Shown piece by piece: positions 62,870-64,000 of a stretch of DNA of 64,000 nucleotides. Numbering within the stretch: position 1 is the stretch's first letter; every line of letters starts with the position of its first letter. The position numbers were made by a program, and so were the translations under genes. The stretch comes from Vanilla planifolia (lineage: Eukaryota; Streptophyta; Magnoliopsida; Asparagales; Orchidaceae), in the NCBI GenBank assembly GCA_023846275.1, contig CM043878.1, positions 8,611,501 to 8,675,500 on the forward strand. Direction: 5' to 3'. The notes under the pieces are model-generated. The model had not been told where the DNA came from. It did not search any database and saw nothing but the letters and a program-made list of their open reading frames with translations.

Positions 62870-64000
62870 TTATAAAAATAAAAAACATTAAAGGGGCTAT
62901 GCAAAAATACAAATTAAAATTTCCATCTTACACATCCTTTGAATTTTGATATTTTGTAAGTTTTGTGAGGTGAATTCGTTATTTTAGATAAGACCAAATC
63001 ATATTTTTTAGACAGTTATATGAGCCATTGTATTTTATGGCTAAGCAAGTGTTTTCATCTCAAAGTTAGAAAAATTCTTTTTTTTTACTTGTCTCATTTC
63101 ATTTAAATAAAAACTTTTGTGAATATGTATTTTATTCCTAAAATACTCATATTGTATTGTTTAATTCGTGAATCTAACATTTAGCACAGTAAATTATTCA
63201 TTTGAATTTAAAGAAGTTGCTTTCTTATTATGCCTAAATGAAGTTATTATTTTGCATTGCCTATGTCATCATCTTTAACTAAACTCAAAATAAAATAAAA
63301 TAAAATATTATAAAAATCTAGTTTTGTACTTTGCATCATTTGTCTTCTCTTTATTTATATTATTATCTTTTAGACTATTATTTACTTTACACAATCAAAA
63401 TGTCACTTAGAGTTGCAACTAGAAAAAAAAAGTAAAACATTTTACAAAATTAGTCCAAAACTTACCAAAATTAACAATTCAAAGCCAAGCATACATTCAA
63501 GATTGATTGTAAACTTTTAAACATGACATGTAAAACTAAATGCATAACTTTATAAATAATCTATAAATTCAAATACAAATTCTTTGACTTTCTTTCCAAG
63601 GCCTAAGATTCCCAATTCATCATGTTTCTTAGATTAAAGAATATGAAGAGATTCAAAACAATGATAGAAAAAATGAGAACCATAAGAGATGAACTATACT
63701 TTGTATTAGAGTAAACTCTAATATAACTACATAAAAAATATTAAATCTAAGCATTTGCAAGCAAATCCTTAGTGAAAATAATTTATAATAAAGAGTACTA
63801 AGTATGATTACAATTTTAGTTCAACTTGTTTACACAAGTTTTTGTTAAGTAAAAGGACAAGCCACCCATGGAAGATGTATGTATGTCATGGGTAGAAATC
63901 AACAAGTTAGTCTCAAGTTTAGTAAAAGATTACCTTAGCTTAATCTTCATATAACGTAGTTTGTTTTTACAGGATAAGAATGATATGTGACAAAAACAGA
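62870..64000. other. AT-rich intergenic DNA to the window edge
   Basis: No coding, RNA or repeat feature could be supported. Confidence 0.55.

Overview
This is an AT-rich plant nuclear window. Spliced, GC-rich exons lie in very AT-rich DNA full of retroelements and microsatellites. The contrast between GC-rich exons and AT-rich surroundings, together with the gene families present, suggests a monocot, more likely a non-grass lineage. I cannot fix the species. No prokaryotic, organellar or CRISPR-like content was seen.

Layout. 1-1.6 kb holds a decayed LINE fragment on the + strand and, on the - strand, a short GC-rich exon resembling the start of an inositol-tetrakisphosphate kinase. 2.2-6.85 kb is an old, heavily mutated Ty1/copia element with recognisable LTRs and all domains. 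9.9-11.3 kb is a ~720 bp tandem duplication; each copy carries a ~260 bp foldback (MITE-like). A GC-rich island of unknown nature lies at 13.9-14.2 kb. A small proline-rich single-pass membrane protein gene is at 15.2-15.5 kb (-). A complete four-exon polygalacturonase gene is at 21.9-23.3 kb (-). Two tandem copies at 25.0-25.8 kb carry different microsatellites at the same place. The rest up to 35 kb is AT-rich intergenic DNA.

The right half is dominated by one gene. Two half-genes on the - strand, an N-terminal UGT half at 60.6-61.3 kb and a C-terminal UGT half with the PSPG box at 35.3-36.0 kb, join in phase at GT/AG sites into one 482-residue UGT74-type glucosyltransferase. Its single intron would be 24.6 kb. 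That intron contains a very young, 10.6 kb Ty3/gypsy chromovirus-type element (45378-56011) in antisense orientation, with ~3.05 kb LTRs and a perfect 5 bp target-site duplication. The LTRs appear identical except for one base in an A-run. The intron also contains a ~500 bp alternating GT/CATG tract and degenerate repeats. The gag-pol frame of the young element is broken by two single-base indels that compensate each other.

No wholly new gene system was found. The most notable points are the giant UGT intron with its nested young retroelement, the foldback tandem duplication, the internal repeat architecture of the giant LTRs, and several undescribed local repeats. The genes do not form a pathway cluster. 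The polygalacturonase (cell wall), the UGT (small-molecule glucosylation) and the membrane protein appear to be independent neighbours.
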